Positions 18,474-28,958 of a stretch of 64,000 bases of DNA are shown here, piece by piece. Position numbers and translations under genes: made by a program. The notes beneath the pieces are model-generated. The model searched no databases, was not told where the DNA came from, and was given only the letters and a program-made list of their open reading frames with translations. The number at the start of each line of letters is the position of its first letter. Positions within the stretch are counted from its first letter, which is position 1. Source of the DNA: Simiduia aestuariiviva (GTDB taxonomy: Bacteria > Pseudomonadota > Gammaproteobacteria > Pseudomonadales > Cellvibrionaceae); NCBI RefSeq assembly GCF_014192475.1, contig NZ_JACHXZ010000004.1, forward strand, positions 237,348-301,347, written 5' to 3'.

Positions 18474-21400
18474 ATGACCGCCGACAATCAACTCGACCAG
18501 CTCCTCAGCACTATAGAACTCCTGAAAGCGGAAAACAGGGAGTTGCAGGCGGCGCTCGCGCAGCAATCCAGCCAACAGCAACACCAGCGCAACCACGAAC
18601 TGTTCTTTGAACAGTGGGCCGCGCGCCTGGCTCGACCTGAGCCCAACAATGACATTCATCAGGCCCTAGCGGCCCTGAACCTGCATCTAGATATCGATTT
18701 TCTCACCCTATTTAACTATCAGTCGGCCAGCCAAAGTTTTGCCTACTGGCAGGGCTATCCGCCCCGCGACGCCACAGACACCGACGCCGGCACCCCCAAC
18801 CTGAGATACCCCTGGATCTTCCAGCGCGCACGCCAAAAACAAACCACGGTGATTTATCACCGCAACGAACTCCCGTCCGAGGCCCGCGAAGACCGAGACA
18901 CGCTCGCGCAACACGACATCGAAGCCCTGGTGGTGGTGCCCCACTTCAATGCCAATGGACTGGTGGGCATTGGCACTTACGGCCTCAACAAAGCGCGCTA
19001 TCGCTGGCAAGCGTCGCAGATCAAACTGATGCAGGACTTCACGAAAATCGCCTTCAGTCACCTCGCACAGCAGGCGCTGTTAAATCAACAGCTACTGCAC
19101 AACGATGTCTTACAAAGCGTGCTTGACTCGGCAAAGGTGGGCTACTCCGTTTGGGAGCGACAGGGCGGTCGCATCACCTATTCACCCAACTGCTCAGAGC
19201 TGCTTGGCTACCCAACAGGCACCGATATCGACGTGTTTTCACACATACACCCTGAGGACCAAGCCCAAGTGGTTCAAAAGATGAACTACTCCATTCGAAC
19301 CGGTGAACACCACAGCTTCACCTATCGGGGCCTAGACAATCGCCAGCAGGTGCACTGGTACCATCAAAAGTCCAGCATCATTCGCACCGACGACAATGGC
19401 CGCGTAGTGCGCTTGGTGTGCTGTTTTGTCAATATCGACGAAGAGCAAAATGCCAAGACGGAGCGGCGGCGGGTGCGCCAACTGGAGTCGCAATTAGCGC
19501 GGTTGGTAGTCGATGTGCATGGCGACGCCGACGACTTACAGCAGAGCTTTCACAATGCTGTGCGCTCGCTGAGTGAATTACTCGAGGCGGACCGCAGTTT
19601 CATTTGCTACCGACATCCCGACACCAACGCACTGCTGCTGCGCTACGAGTGGCACGCCGAGGCCATCGACAGCATCGAACCGGTGCTAACACGCCACACC
19701 AAACACCCCTTGGCCTATTTAACCGGCGACACGCTACTGGCCATCGACCGCGTAGGCGATGCCCATCGCGCCACCATTCCCGTGGAAGACAATTGCCAAT
19801 CGGCAATGATTGTGCCACTGCACCCGGTCCGGCAATTCAGTGCGTTTTTAGTGATAGAGCGGGTACTTGAGGGCCGGCGCTGGAGCGCCAGCGACAAGCG
19901 CTTTGCCTCCACGGTGGCAGATGCCATCGGCAGTCGCTACGTGCGCCACAAACTCACCGAGCGCCTAGTCCGCAGTGAACAGCGCTTTCGCGATGCCATG
20001 GACACCACCGAAGACGGCATTTGGGAGTGGGACTTAGACACGGACGAGGTGTACCTGAGCCCTGGATTATTGCGTATGGCCGGCTATGAACCGGGTGAAC
20101 TGCCTAGCAGTGGTGACACCCTGCGCGGTCTCGTCCACCCAGAGGATCAGCCCAAGCTGGCTGGCGAGTTTGCAAAGCTCAAACACAACCGCGTGCCATT
20201 CGAACATGGCCGCATTCGCTGGCGCCACAAAAACGGGGCAATCCTGTGGGTCTTTGGCCGCGCCCAGTGTGTCGAACGCCGACCGGATGGCAGCATTAAG
20301 CGAATATTGGCTGTGGTGAGCGACCACACCCACATCATGAAACAACAGGAGGCGCTGAAAGTTGCCCGCCAGCGGGCCGATGACGCGAACGTGGCCAAAA
20401 CCGAGTTTTTAGCCCGCATGAGCCATGAGATTCGCACCCCGATGAATGCCATTATCGGCATGAGCCATCTCGCCAAAGACACCCCGCTGAACGAACAACA
20501 GCGCAGCTACATAGAGCACATCGATCAAGCCTCTACCGCGCTGCTACATATCATCAATGAGGTGCTGGACTTCTCCAAAATTGAAGCGGGCAAACTGACC
20601 TTAGAAAATGCCCCCTTTCGATTTGAGTCCCTGTTCGATCAGCAGGACAAACTGCTCAGCCTTCGGGCCAGCGAAAAGGGCGTTGAGCTGCTCTTTCAAC
20701 CGGACCCCGCGATTCCCGATCTCTTGGTAGGGGACGTCTTGCGGCTTGGGCAGATCCTTACCAACCTCACCACCAACGCCATCAAGTTCACCGAGCGCGG
20801 CCACGTACTGGTAAAAGCCCAACTCTTGACCAGCGACCCCAAGAGCGTGCGCATTGCGCTGTCGGTAACGGACACTGGCATAGGCATTTCCGAAGCCCAG
20901 CAGCGCATGTTGTTCAACCCCTTCACTCAAGCAGACGGTTCCACCACCCGCCGCTTTGGCGGCACCGGCTTGGGCCTCTCGATCTCGCAGCGACTGGCAA
21001 AGCTAATGGGGGGCGACATTCGCATCGAAAGCCGCCCCGATGCGGGCAGCTGTTTCACGTTAGAGGTCGCCCTAAAACCCTGTCAGCAAGATGATCTCGC
21101 TGAGGGTCAATCCGTGAATTTGGGCAACCTGCGCACGCTGGTGGTCGACGATAACGCCACGGCGCGCGAAGTCATCAGCGCCACGGCGCGCGCGCTAAAG
21201 CTCACCACCGATACGCTGCCCGATGGCAAAGCCGCAGTCGCGGCGGTTAAGTCGGGCGCCCCTGCCTACGAACTGATTTTGATGGATTACGACATGCCGG
21301 ACATGGATGGTCTAGCCGCAAGCAGGGCCATTCGCGCACTCGGTGGCAGCGCGCCCCCCTTGATCATCATGGTTAGCGCCTACGACAAAGAGCAACTGAT

Positions 21401-21956
21401 CACGCCAGACGTCGCAGAATTAATTGACGGATTTGTCAGCAAACCCGTCACTCAGTCGCGCCTACTGCAAGCCATCGCCGCGGTCCTTGGTCAGGGCGCC
21501 GACAGCCACCAACCGGCGCCACACAGCGACTATTGGCCAGAACTCCAACATCAGCGCGTGCTCTTAGTGGAGGACAACCCCGTCAACCAAAAAGTGGCTG
21601 CCGGCCTGCTCAGGCGCCAACATGTGGACTGCGACATCGCCAACAACGGCCAAGAGGCCATCGACCAGCTGCTGGCTAAGGGGCCCGACCACTACGCACT
21701 CGTGTTGATGGACGTAGAAATGCCCTTGGTAGACGGCTATCAGGCCACGCGCTTCATCCGCGGTCGACCCGAATTCAATCACCTGCCCATCATCGCCATG
21801 ACCGCCCACGCCATGAAGTCCGATCAAGATAAGTGCCTGCAGGCAGGCATGGACGCATTCGTGCACAAACCCATTAAACCCGACAAGTTATATCAAAGTT
21901 TATCGGACATGCTTCGCAATCCCGACCGCACACCCCCCAAAACTGGTCTAAGCTAA
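18474..21956 (+). CDS. Hybrid sensor histidine kinase with GAF and PAS domains and two receivers
   Basis: 1,160 residues from the ATG at 18474. An in-frame GTG at 18435 abuts a hairpin and is less likely. Order: N-terminal coiled coil (about 5-55), GAF-like domain (about 60-200), PAS (about 210-335), second GAF-like (about 340-490), PAS/PAC (about 500-625, WEWDLDTDEVYLSPGLLRM), HisKA with H651 in MSHEIRTPMN, and HATPase (NAIKFTERG, DTGIGIS, GTGLGLSIS). Receiver 1 has D938 (LILMDYDMP) and receiver 2 has D1080 (LVLMDVEMP). No transmembrane helix, so cytoplasmic. No HPt domain is present. A second kinase of similar design follows 114 nt on. Confidence 0.9.
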   Translation: MTADNQLDQLLSTIELLKAENRELQAALAQQSSQQQHQRNHELFFEQWAARLARPEPNNDIHQALAALNLHLDIDFLTLFNYQSASQSFAYWQGYPPRDATDTDAGTPNLRYPWIFQRARQKQTTVIYHRNELPSEAREDRDTLAQHDIEALVVVPHFNANGLVGIGTYGLNKARYRWQASQIKLMQDFTKIAFSHLAQQALLNQQLLHNDVLQSVLDSAKVGYSVWERQGGRITYSPNCSELLGYPTGTDIDVFSHIHPEDQAQVVQKMNYSIRTGEHHSFTYRGLDNRQQVHWYHQKSSIIRTDDNGRVVRLVCCFVNIDEEQNAKTERRRVRQLESQLARLVVDVHGDADDLQQSFHNAVRSLSELLEADRSFICYRHPDTNALLLRYEWHAEAIDSIEPVLTRHTKHPLAYLTGDTLLAIDRVGDAHRATIPVEDNCQSAMIVPLHPVRQFSAFLVIERVLEGRRWSASDKRFASTVADAIGSRYVRHKLTERLVRSEQRFRDAMDTTEDGIWEWDLDTDEVYLSPGLLRMAGYEPGELPSSGDTLRGLVHPEDQPKLAGEFAKLKHNRVPFEHGRIRWRHKNGAILWVFGRAQCVERRPDGSIKRILAVVSDHTHIMKQQEALKVARQRADDANVAKTEFLARMSHEIRTPMNAIIGMSHLAKDTPLNEQQRSYIEHIDQASTALLHIINEVLDFSKIEAGKLTLENAPFRFESLFDQQDKLLSLRASEKGVELLFQPDPAIPDLLVGDVLRLGQILTNLTTNAIKFTERGHVLVKAQLLTSDPKSVRIALSVTDTGIGISEAQQRMLFNPFTQADGSTTRRFGGTGLGLSISQRLAKLMGGDIRIESRPDAGSCFTLEVALKPCQQDDLAEGQSVNLGNLRTLVVDDNATAREVISATARALKLTTDTLPDGKAAVAAVKSGAPAYELILMDYDMPDMDGLAASRAIRALGGSAPPLIIMVSAYDKEQLITPDVAELIDGFVSKPVTQSRLLQAIAAVLGQGADSHQPAPHSDYWPELQHQRVLLVEDNPVNQKVAAGLLRRQHVDCDIANNGQEAIDQLLAKGPDHYALVLMDVEMPLVDGYQATRFIRGRPEFNHLPIIAMTAHAMKSDQDKCLQAGMDAFVHKPIKPDKLYQSLSDMLRNPDRTPPKTGLS

Positions 21957-22070
21957 TCTACTTGGGGCTTCTGCGCGCGCAGGATTCGAGCGGGAGCAAT
22001 AACAACCATCCAGGGCACGCAGTTGAACCCGCCTTGTGGGTTTACCCATGATCGGCTGAACAGGTACTGC

Positions 22071-24698
22071 ATGGATAAACCACCGCAGGCGCAAGACCCG
22101 CTCGCCAAGGCCCACACTCGCATCGCCGAGCTAGAGGCCGAGCTAGCTGCACACAAGGCTCCCCCCAATCCCCGCTTGGGCGACTTGGCGGAAGCTGAGG
22201 CGTGGCTGCGCCAAGTGATCTCTGAACTGTTCAATCACGACAACCCAGAAGCGCCGCAAAAGGCCCTGGCAGCGCTGGGTGAGTTTTTACAGTTAGACGA
22301 TTGCTTACTCGCGCGCATTGGCGAAGATCAACTGCACTGGGAATTGATCTGGCAACGCAATCCCAATGACAGCGAGCAGCAGGTGTTCAGCAAGTTCAAA
22401 CTGGAGCACATGCCAACGGCACACGGGCAAATGCTGCAAGGCAAGATCGGCATCGATAGCAACCTCGCCGCCAGCGGTTATTCCACCCCAGAAACCCAAA
22501 CAATGTCTGAACTACTCGATATTCGGGCCTATTTAATGGTGCCTGTGCAGCACCATGGGCAGCTGCACAGCTTTTTAGCACTGACGCAGCGCGGGCACCC
22601 ACGTCGCTGGAGCGACACCGACATTCACGTAGCTGAAACTTTCAGTGCTGTGTTAAGTCTGGCATTGAGCCGACAAGAATCACTGCAGGCACTGAGTATC
22701 AGCCAACAGCGCTTTTTAGATGCCATGGCCGCCACGCGCGACGGCATTTGGGAGTGGGATTTACAAAGCCATCAATTCTATATGAGCGACGGCTTTTACC
22801 GCATGCTGGGCTACCAACCAGACGAGTTAAAAACTGACTTAACACACGTCACCCAGCTCTTGCACCCTGACGAGCGCCACCTATTCTCTCGCTTTACCGA
22901 AGTAGCACAGCGCGCCGACCTAGATAGCGCCCCCTTAGGCGCACGAGAAATACGCTTTCTGCACCGCGACGGCCACATTATTTGGTGTTTCGTGCGCGCA
23001 AAATTTACCCATTTCAACATCGCCGGTCGCCCCACGCGCATGGTTGGCGTCAATGCCGACATCTCGAAATTCAAAGCCGTGCAAGAAGAACTGACCATTG
23101 CCAAAACCTTGGCAGACTCCGCCAGCCAGTCAAAAACTGAATTTCTGACCCGCATGAGCCACGAAATTCGCACACCAATGAATGCCATAATCGGTATGGG
23201 GCACCTATTAAAAGACACCCATTTATCACGCCAACAAGGTGAGTTCCTAGCCAACATCGATCACGCCGCAAACGCATTGCTCAATTTGATCAACGAGATT
23301 CTCGACTTCTCTAAAATTGAATCTGGATCAATCGTGCTCGAGCAAAATCACTTTGATCTATTTCAATGCTTGAACAAATTATCGCAACGCTACTCGCCAA
23401 CTGCAGAACAAAAAGGCTTAGAGATATTTTTTCACATTGACCCCGATGTACCACAGTTTATTAAAGGCGATACGTTTCGACTGCAACAGGCGCTCGGCAA
23501 CCTCATTGATAACGCCATCAAGTTCACACCCAGCGGAAACATATATGTGGACGTCAAACCTCTTGTGGACTGCCAAGAATATGTGGAATTGCAATTCAGC
23601 GTAAAAGATACAGGCATCGGCATGAATGCCGATCAGCTGAGCGAATTGTTTACGCCATTTATGCAAATAGACGGCTCCAGTCGGCGTCGCTTTGGCGGGT
23701 CAGGCCTTGGGCTAACCGTTAGCAAACACCTTATCGAATTGATGCATGGATCGCTGCACGTCCAAAGCCGGCCAGAACAGGGCACTGAGGCCACCTTTAA
23801 CGTGCGCTTTAGTCCAAGCCAAATCGGCGCCGAGCCTCTACGCACACGCAATAGAAACATACGGCCACTGCGCACACTGGTGGTGGACGACAATAAAGCG
23901 GCGCGCCAAATCCTCGCCAATCTAGCGCTTCATTTAGAACTCACAGTCAGTGCCGTAGGTAGTGCCCGTGAAGCTTACCAGGTCCTAAAATCCGCCGACT
24001 CAGATCCAGATCACTACATTGAGCTGGTGCTCATGGACTATAAAATGCCAGAGGAAGACGGCCTGAGCGCCAGCAATAACATTAAACACCACTGCGGACT
24101 TAAACATGTTCCCGCGATCATCCTGGTATCCGCCTTTCAAAAAGGGGACGTGCTTCGCGAAGGCGACGAAAACATTGAGCACTTCATCACCAAACCCGTC
24201 AGTCAATCACACCTATTTGACGCCATTGCTGAAGTTTTCGGCGAGACGGCCTACCGAACGGAAAAGATCTCATTGAGTGATGGGGCACTGGCCAACAAGC
24301 TAAAAGGGGCACACGTATTACTGGCTGAAGACAACGTCGTGAATCAAAAAGTGGCCGTGGGAATTTTGAAAAAAATGAATGTAACCGTCAGCTTAGCCAA
24401 CAACGGCCAGGAGGCAATCGACATCCTCTACGCCCACCCTATGGACACCTTTGCCTGCATACTCATGGACATGGAAATGCCGGAAGTCGATGGCTACGAC
24501 GCGACACGCCGCATTCGCGCCGGCGCCCACTGCCAATCAATCCCCATTATTGCACTCACTGCACATGCCATGCGCGGAGATCGCAAACGGTGCCTGGATT
24601 CAGGAATGAATGCCTACCTCACCAAACCCATTAAACCGGCACTGCTCTACCAAACAATCGCAGGTGTAATTACCTCAGACCAACCGCAGACGCCCTAG
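22071..24698 (+). CDS. Hybrid sensor histidine kinase with GAF and PAS domains and two receivers (paralogue)
   Basis: 875 residues from the ATG at 22071 (AGG 8 nt upstream). Layout: coiled coil, one GAF-like domain (about 50-215), PAS/PAC (about 220-340, WEWDLQSHQFYMSDGFYRML), HisKA with H364 (MSHEIRTPMN), HATPase (NAIKFTPSG, DTGIGMN, GSGLGLTVS), receiver 1 with D656 (LVLMDYKMP), receiver 2 with D800 (CILMDMEMP). It closely parallels the upstream kinase but lacks one PAS-GAF pair, suggesting tandem duplication followed by domain gain or loss. No membrane segment is seen. Confidence 0.9.
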   Translation: MDKPPQAQDPLAKAHTRIAELEAELAAHKAPPNPRLGDLAEAEAWLRQVISELFNHDNPEAPQKALAALGEFLQLDDCLLARIGEDQLHWELIWQRNPNDSEQQVFSKFKLEHMPTAHGQMLQGKIGIDSNLAASGYSTPETQTMSELLDIRAYLMVPVQHHGQLHSFLALTQRGHPRRWSDTDIHVAETFSAVLSLALSRQESLQALSISQQRFLDAMAATRDGIWEWDLQSHQFYMSDGFYRMLGYQPDELKTDLTHVTQLLHPDERHLFSRFTEVAQRADLDSAPLGAREIRFLHRDGHIIWCFVRAKFTHFNIAGRPTRMVGVNADISKFKAVQEELTIAKTLADSASQSKTEFLTRMSHEIRTPMNAIIGMGHLLKDTHLSRQQGEFLANIDHAANALLNLINEILDFSKIESGSIVLEQNHFDLFQCLNKLSQRYSPTAEQKGLEIFFHIDPDVPQFIKGDTFRLQQALGNLIDNAIKFTPSGNIYVDVKPLVDCQEYVELQFSVKDTGIGMNADQLSELFTPFMQIDGSSRRRFGGSGLGLTVSKHLIELMHGSLHVQSRPEQGTEATFNVRFSPSQIGAEPLRTRNRNIRPLRTLVVDDNKAARQILANLALHLELTVSAVGSAREAYQVLKSADSDPDHYIELVLMDYKMPEEDGLSASNNIKHHCGLKHVPAIILVSAFQKGDVLREGDENIEHFITKPVSQSHLFDAIAEVFGETAYRTEKISLSDGALANKLKGAHVLLAEDNVVNQKVAVGILKKMNVTVSLANNGQEAIDILYAHPMDTFACILMDMEMPEVDGYDATRRIRAGAHCQSIPIIALTAHAMRGDRKRCLDSGMNAYLTKPIKPALLYQTIAGVITSDQPQTP

Positions 24699-24707
24699 CA
24701 ACGCACC

Positions 24708-27452
24708 ATGCGAGCCGAAAAACTCACCAGCCAATCGCTGCCGCTTCAGCTCGACCGAGATAGCGTCGCGCAAATGAAAAGCCGCTTCCTTGCACTTAAC
24801 GCCCACCGTTTGACACTTGCAAAGCAACCGCTAAGCGAACGCCAACAAATGGCTCTTGAGGCACTGCCCCTGCTGTTACATTTCAATCACCCAAGACTCC
24901 CCGGTTATCTGTCCAAGATCAGTCCAGCAGGCTTCAGTGGTTTTACGCCGACGACAGAGCACCAACAACTTTTGAAACAACTGGCGCGCGGCTTTCGCTC
25001 CCAAGCTAACCCAAATCGGAAAATGCCCCTCTTGGCACTATTTGTGATGGGCAGTGTCGGCACAGTGGCCCAAAGCGCCAAAAGCGATATGGATTTCTGG
25101 CTTTGTTACAGCGAAGAGCTCAGTGACGACGCACTTTCGCTGCTGCATAGAAAGTGTGAAGCCATTAGTCAGTGGGCCAAAACCCTGGGCTTGGAATGGC
25201 ACTTTTTCCTCATGCAAGCTGACGCCTTTCGAAAAGGAGAGCACAGCCGGCTCTCAAGCGAATCCAGCGGTAGCGTTCAGCATTTCTTACTGCTCGACGA
25301 ATTTTATCGCTCCGCGATATTGCTCGCGGGTCGAATGCCACTATGGTGGTTTATCGGTGACACTCGTCGCGCGGATTACGATAAAACCAAAGCCGAGATT
25401 ACACACAAAACATTTTTGCGCCCCACCGAATGGATCGACTTTGGGCCGGTGGGCGATGTGCCCGCAGCCGAATACGTCTCGGCGGCGGTTTGGCAGCTCT
25501 ATAAATCCATTCAGTCGCCCTATAAATCACTATTGAAACTCTTGATACTTGAGGTTTACATCAGTCGCTACCCCAACGTATTGACGCTTTCCGACAAAAT
25601 GAAGTTACTGGTGTATACCGGCGTAACCAATGCAGCAGCGCTCGACCCATACCTTTTATTGTTGGAAGAACTCACCGCCTATTTTGTAGAGCGCAAGGAA
25701 TTTGAGCGCCTAGAATTGATGCGCCAGTGCTTTTATTTCAAAGTCGGCTGCAGCTTTAGCGCGTTAACCAACACCTACAGCAAGCTTGAGGAGGAGAGTC
25801 ACCCGCTGCTAGCAGCACTACAAACCTGGCAATGGTCTACCTATGACTTCGACCATCTCGATAGATCGGAAAATTGGAATGCACAGCAGGTGTTGGCCGA
25901 ACGCAAGCGTCTGGTCAATGAACTCACCGCCAGCTATCGACAATTGTTAGCACTCGCGCGATCTACGCACCAACCCATTTCACTCAACAATCAAGAAATC
26001 TCAATTCTAGGTAGAAAACTGCACGCGGCGTTTGAACGAAGCGCAGGAAAAATCGAGTTCATCAACCCCGGCATCAGTAAAAATATTCGCGCGCGCTATT
26101 TGTTTTTTGAATATCAATCCACCCATTGGTCACTGTACCTAACCAATGGCAACTGGGAAAAGAGCCGCGCGCCACTCGCCAGCGGAACAAGCGTATCGGA
26201 TTTGATTTGCTGGTGCCTTTTTAACGATATTGCCTACACCAATACGCGCATTAAAATCGCCGGACACCCACACTACAATGAAGCCGATTGCCGGCGTTGG
26301 TTGGCGGTGTTGCAACGGCTGGATTATCAGCCGCACCTGGTTACGCAACACGCGAATTTTACGCGCCCAGCAGAACCGCGCTTACTGTGCATTTTATTCA
26401 ATGATCCCGCACACAAAACCGACACAGACAGCGCTGATCACTACAGTCTGCTGACCATAAACAGCTGGGGCGAAGTGCGCTTGCAACGCTTCGGCAGTGA
26501 CTTGCAAGCACTGCTGACAACCTTTTGTAAGCCGCTGCCGGCCGATTGCACGCTACGCTTGGATTGCCTGAACGGGCAGACACCGCGCACCCAAATTCAA
26601 CAATTGCAGGGCCTGATCAATAAGTTGCAAACGGCATTGCCCGGCGAACCCCCCAAGCGATTGCTACTCGGATTAGATAGCCAGTGGGTATTGACCGAGC
26701 GCCGCGCAGACTGGCAGGTGCAGGTTCTTGAGCGCAACGCTGCGCTGTGGCGACAACTGGCGCAGCCGCTGCCCACGCGGCACCAATTGCATTGCCAATT
26801 GTTCGGCGAGCCACTACCACATAGCGATGAGCTGCGTGCCATTGCCGAACACAGCGATCAACATGCAATACACATTTTTTATCGCATCCGCGAGGGCATG
26901 GCGGTGCTTTATCTCTGCGATGAACGAGCCAGTATCGTTCGGTTTCAACAGCGCTTTTTTTCCGAAGATACCCTGTTGCGGCCCCTGCACCATTTCATTC
27001 GCGCCTGCCTACAGCGCAACCCCTTGGACTGCGGCCAATCGCTGTTTGGAATATTTCCGGTGAATTTTTTTGAAATGCGGAGTCGAGGGGGCGAGCTCTC
27101 TGTTGAGCGTCGATTAGCCACCAGCGATCTCGCCCGCATGCAACTGATCAACCTGCAATTTGCAGTGCACCGAATCGATCTCGACGAGCCTCCACACCAC
27201 TGGCAGCTCGACGCTTGGCTCGACGGAGAGCCCGTGCTTGGGAGGCAAGGCCAGACGCTGCTCTCTGCGGTGGCGCATGCACTGTTGGTGCAGCGCCGCT
27301 CGGGCCATCGATACCCTTGTTACATTACCGATCTGGACCTGTCCGCCTGCGCAGCGCAGCTACAACCCCATGGACAATTGCAAACCAGCCATTACTTTCA
27401 GGTTAAAATCCGCCTAGAACAAGCGCTTTACTCGGCTTTACTCGCGCTATAA
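24708..27452 (+). CDS. cyaA: Class I adenylate cyclase
   Basis: 914 residues, the enterobacterial-type cyclase producing cAMP. The N-terminal catalytic half has the nucleotidyltransferase-like motif MGSVGTVAQSAKSDMDFWLCY (metal-binding Asp pair) and SRYPNVLTLSDKMKLLVY. The C-terminal half is the regulatory region (PTS-regulated in enterics). It starts 9 nt after the second kinase, so it may be co-transcribed with it. Gene order cyaA-lptM-lysA matches other gammaproteobacteria. Confidence 0.95.
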   Translation: MRAEKLTSQSLPLQLDRDSVAQMKSRFLALNAHRLTLAKQPLSERQQMALEALPLLLHFNHPRLPGYLSKISPAGFSGFTPTTEHQQLLKQLARGFRSQANPNRKMPLLALFVMGSVGTVAQSAKSDMDFWLCYSEELSDDALSLLHRKCEAISQWAKTLGLEWHFFLMQADAFRKGEHSRLSSESSGSVQHFLLLDEFYRSAILLAGRMPLWWFIGDTRRADYDKTKAEITHKTFLRPTEWIDFGPVGDVPAAEYVSAAVWQLYKSIQSPYKSLLKLLILEVYISRYPNVLTLSDKMKLLVYTGVTNAAALDPYLLLLEELTAYFVERKEFERLELMRQCFYFKVGCSFSALTNTYSKLEEESHPLLAALQTWQWSTYDFDHLDRSENWNAQQVLAERKRLVNELTASYRQLLALARSTHQPISLNNQEISILGRKLHAAFERSAGKIEFINPGISKNIRARYLFFEYQSTHWSLYLTNGNWEKSRAPLASGTSVSDLICWCLFNDIAYTNTRIKIAGHPHYNEADCRRWLAVLQRLDYQPHLVTQHANFTRPAEPRLLCILFNDPAHKTDTDSADHYSLLTINSWGEVRLQRFGSDLQALLTTFCKPLPADCTLRLDCLNGQTPRTQIQQLQGLINKLQTALPGEPPKRLLLGLDSQWVLTERRADWQVQVLERNAALWRQLAQPLPTRHQLHCQLFGEPLPHSDELRAIAEHSDQHAIHIFYRIREGMAVLYLCDERASIVRFQQRFFSEDTLLRPLHHFIRACLQRNPLDCGQSLFGIFPVNFFEMRSRGGELSVERRLATSDLARMQLINLQFAVHRIDLDEPPHHWQLDAWLDGEPVLGRQGQTLLSAVAHALLVQRRSGHRYPCYITDLDLSACAAQLQPHGQLQTSHYFQVKIRLEQALYSALLAL

Positions 27453-27538
27453 ACATTGCGCAAAATCTTCTCTAGTGCGTTATTGAGAGGATGCACATCC
27501 TAACGGTATACTTGCGCCCCATTTTGAAAGGTCACACC

Positions 27539-27670
27539 ATGAACAAGGCAATGCTGTCACTGATAACTGTCTTTTTGCTCGCCGCCTGCGGGCAAACCGG
27601 GCCGCTGGTGCTGCCCCAAGACGCACCTGCCACCGAAGCACAGCCCTCTGACGAGCGCACGGGTCAATAG
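27539..27670 (+). CDS. lptM: LPS-assembly lipoprotein LptM (YifL/LppL)
   Basis: A small protein of 43 residues. A lipoprotein signal ends LLAAC with the acylated Cys at 17, followed by the diagnostic GQTGPLVLP block and a short disordered tail. LptM binds the LptDE translocon and helps oxidative maturation of LptD. AAAGG lies 7 nt upstream of the ATG. It ends 3 bp before lysA, as in most gammaproteobacteria. Confidence 0.92.
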   Translation: MNKAMLSLITVFLLAACGQTGPLVLPQDAPATEAQPSDERTGQ

Positions 27671-27673
27671 TCC

Positions 27674-28921
27674 ATGTCCTACTTCCCTCGCATAGCGGGC
27701 CAACTGCACGCCGAAGCCGTACCGCTCACTGAACTGGCCTCGCAATTTGGCACCCCCACCTACGTGTACAGTCGCGCGGCCATAACTGACGCCTATCGCG
27801 CTTATGCAGACGCGCTGGGCAGTCACCCGGGCATGGTGTGTTTCGCGGTTAAAGCCAACTCCAATCTCGGTGTGTTGGGCCTACTCGCGGATCTGGGTGC
27901 AGGCTTTGACATAGTGTCTGAGGGCGAGCTCGAGCGGGTGTTGCTCGCCGGTGGCAAGCCAGAGCGCATTGTCTTTTCGGGCGTTGGCAAGACCGCAAGC
28001 GCACTGCGCAAGGCACTGGAAGTGGGCGTGCATTGCTTCAACGTAGAGTCTGAAGCCGAACTTGAATTGCTTAACGACGTAGCGGTACACAGTGGCTTGC
28101 GCGCCAATGTGTCGCTGCGGGTCAACCCCGATGTGGATGCGCAGACTCACCCCTACATCTCCACGGGCTTGAAAGAGAACAAATTCGGCATCGCCATCGA
28201 GCGCGCGCCAGCGGTATACGCCCGCGCGGCCGCACTGCCGGGCCTGAATGTCGTGGGCGTTGATTGCCATATCGGCTCGCAGTTGACGCAGTTACCCCCC
28301 TTTCTCGATGCATTGGATCGGCTGCTGGTGCTGATCGACCAACTCAGTGTCAAGGGAATCGTCTTGCAGCACTTGGACATCGGCGGTGGCTTGGGCGTGA
28401 CCTACAAAGACGAAACGCCACCACCCGTGGCCGACCTGGTTCATGCCGTTAAAGCGCGCCTGGCCGAACGCCAGCTGGCATTGGTGCTGGAGCCCGGCCG
28501 ATCTATCTGTGCTAACGCCGGCGCACTGCTGAGCGAGGTGCTGTTTTTAAAACCCACCGAGCACAAAAATTTCGCCATCATCGACGCGGCCATGAATGAC
28601 AACATCCGCCCTGCGCTCTACCAAGCGTGGCAGGACGTACAGCCGGTGCTAACCAGCGCCTCGCCCAGCCAGCGCTGGGATCTGGTGGGCCCGGTCTGTG
28701 AAACCGGCGATTTTCTCGCCAAAGACCGCGATCTGGCACTTGCAGCAGGCGACCTGATCGCAGTAATGTCCACGGGTGCCTATGGCTTTACCATGAGTTC
28801 CAACTACAACAGTCGACCCCGTGCCGCCGAAGTCATTGTCGACGGCGACCGCGCCCACCTGGTGCGCGCCCGAGAGAGTTTGGCTGACCTGACCCGTGGT
28901 GAAAGTCTCTTACCCACTTAA
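27674..28921 (+). CDS. lysA: Diaminopimelate decarboxylase
   Basis: 415-residue PLP enzyme making lysine from meso-diaminopimelate. The PLP lysine is K60 in VCFAVKANSN. HIGSQ, the glycine loop GGGLGV, EPGRSI, and the active-site Cys in GPVCETGDFL are present. It follows lptM by 3 bp and precedes dapF, which makes its substrate. Confidence 0.97.
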   Translation: MSYFPRIAGQLHAEAVPLTELASQFGTPTYVYSRAAITDAYRAYADALGSHPGMVCFAVKANSNLGVLGLLADLGAGFDIVSEGELERVLLAGGKPERIVFSGVGKTASALRKALEVGVHCFNVESEAELELLNDVAVHSGLRANVSLRVNPDVDAQTHPYISTGLKENKFGIAIERAPAVYARAAALPGLNVVGVDCHIGSQLTQLPPFLDALDRLLVLIDQLSVKGIVLQHLDIGGGLGVTYKDETPPPVADLVHAVKARLAERQLALVLEPGRSICANAGALLSEVLFLKPTEHKNFAIIDAAMNDNIRPALYQAWQDVQPVLTSASPSQRWDLVGPVCETGDFLAKDRDLALAAGDLIAVMSTGAYGFTMSSNYNSRPRAAEVIVDGDRAHLVRARESLADLTRGESLLPT

Positions 28922-28958
28922 ATAGACCGCGCAGCCCGCTGCGTGTTTAGGACCCTAG

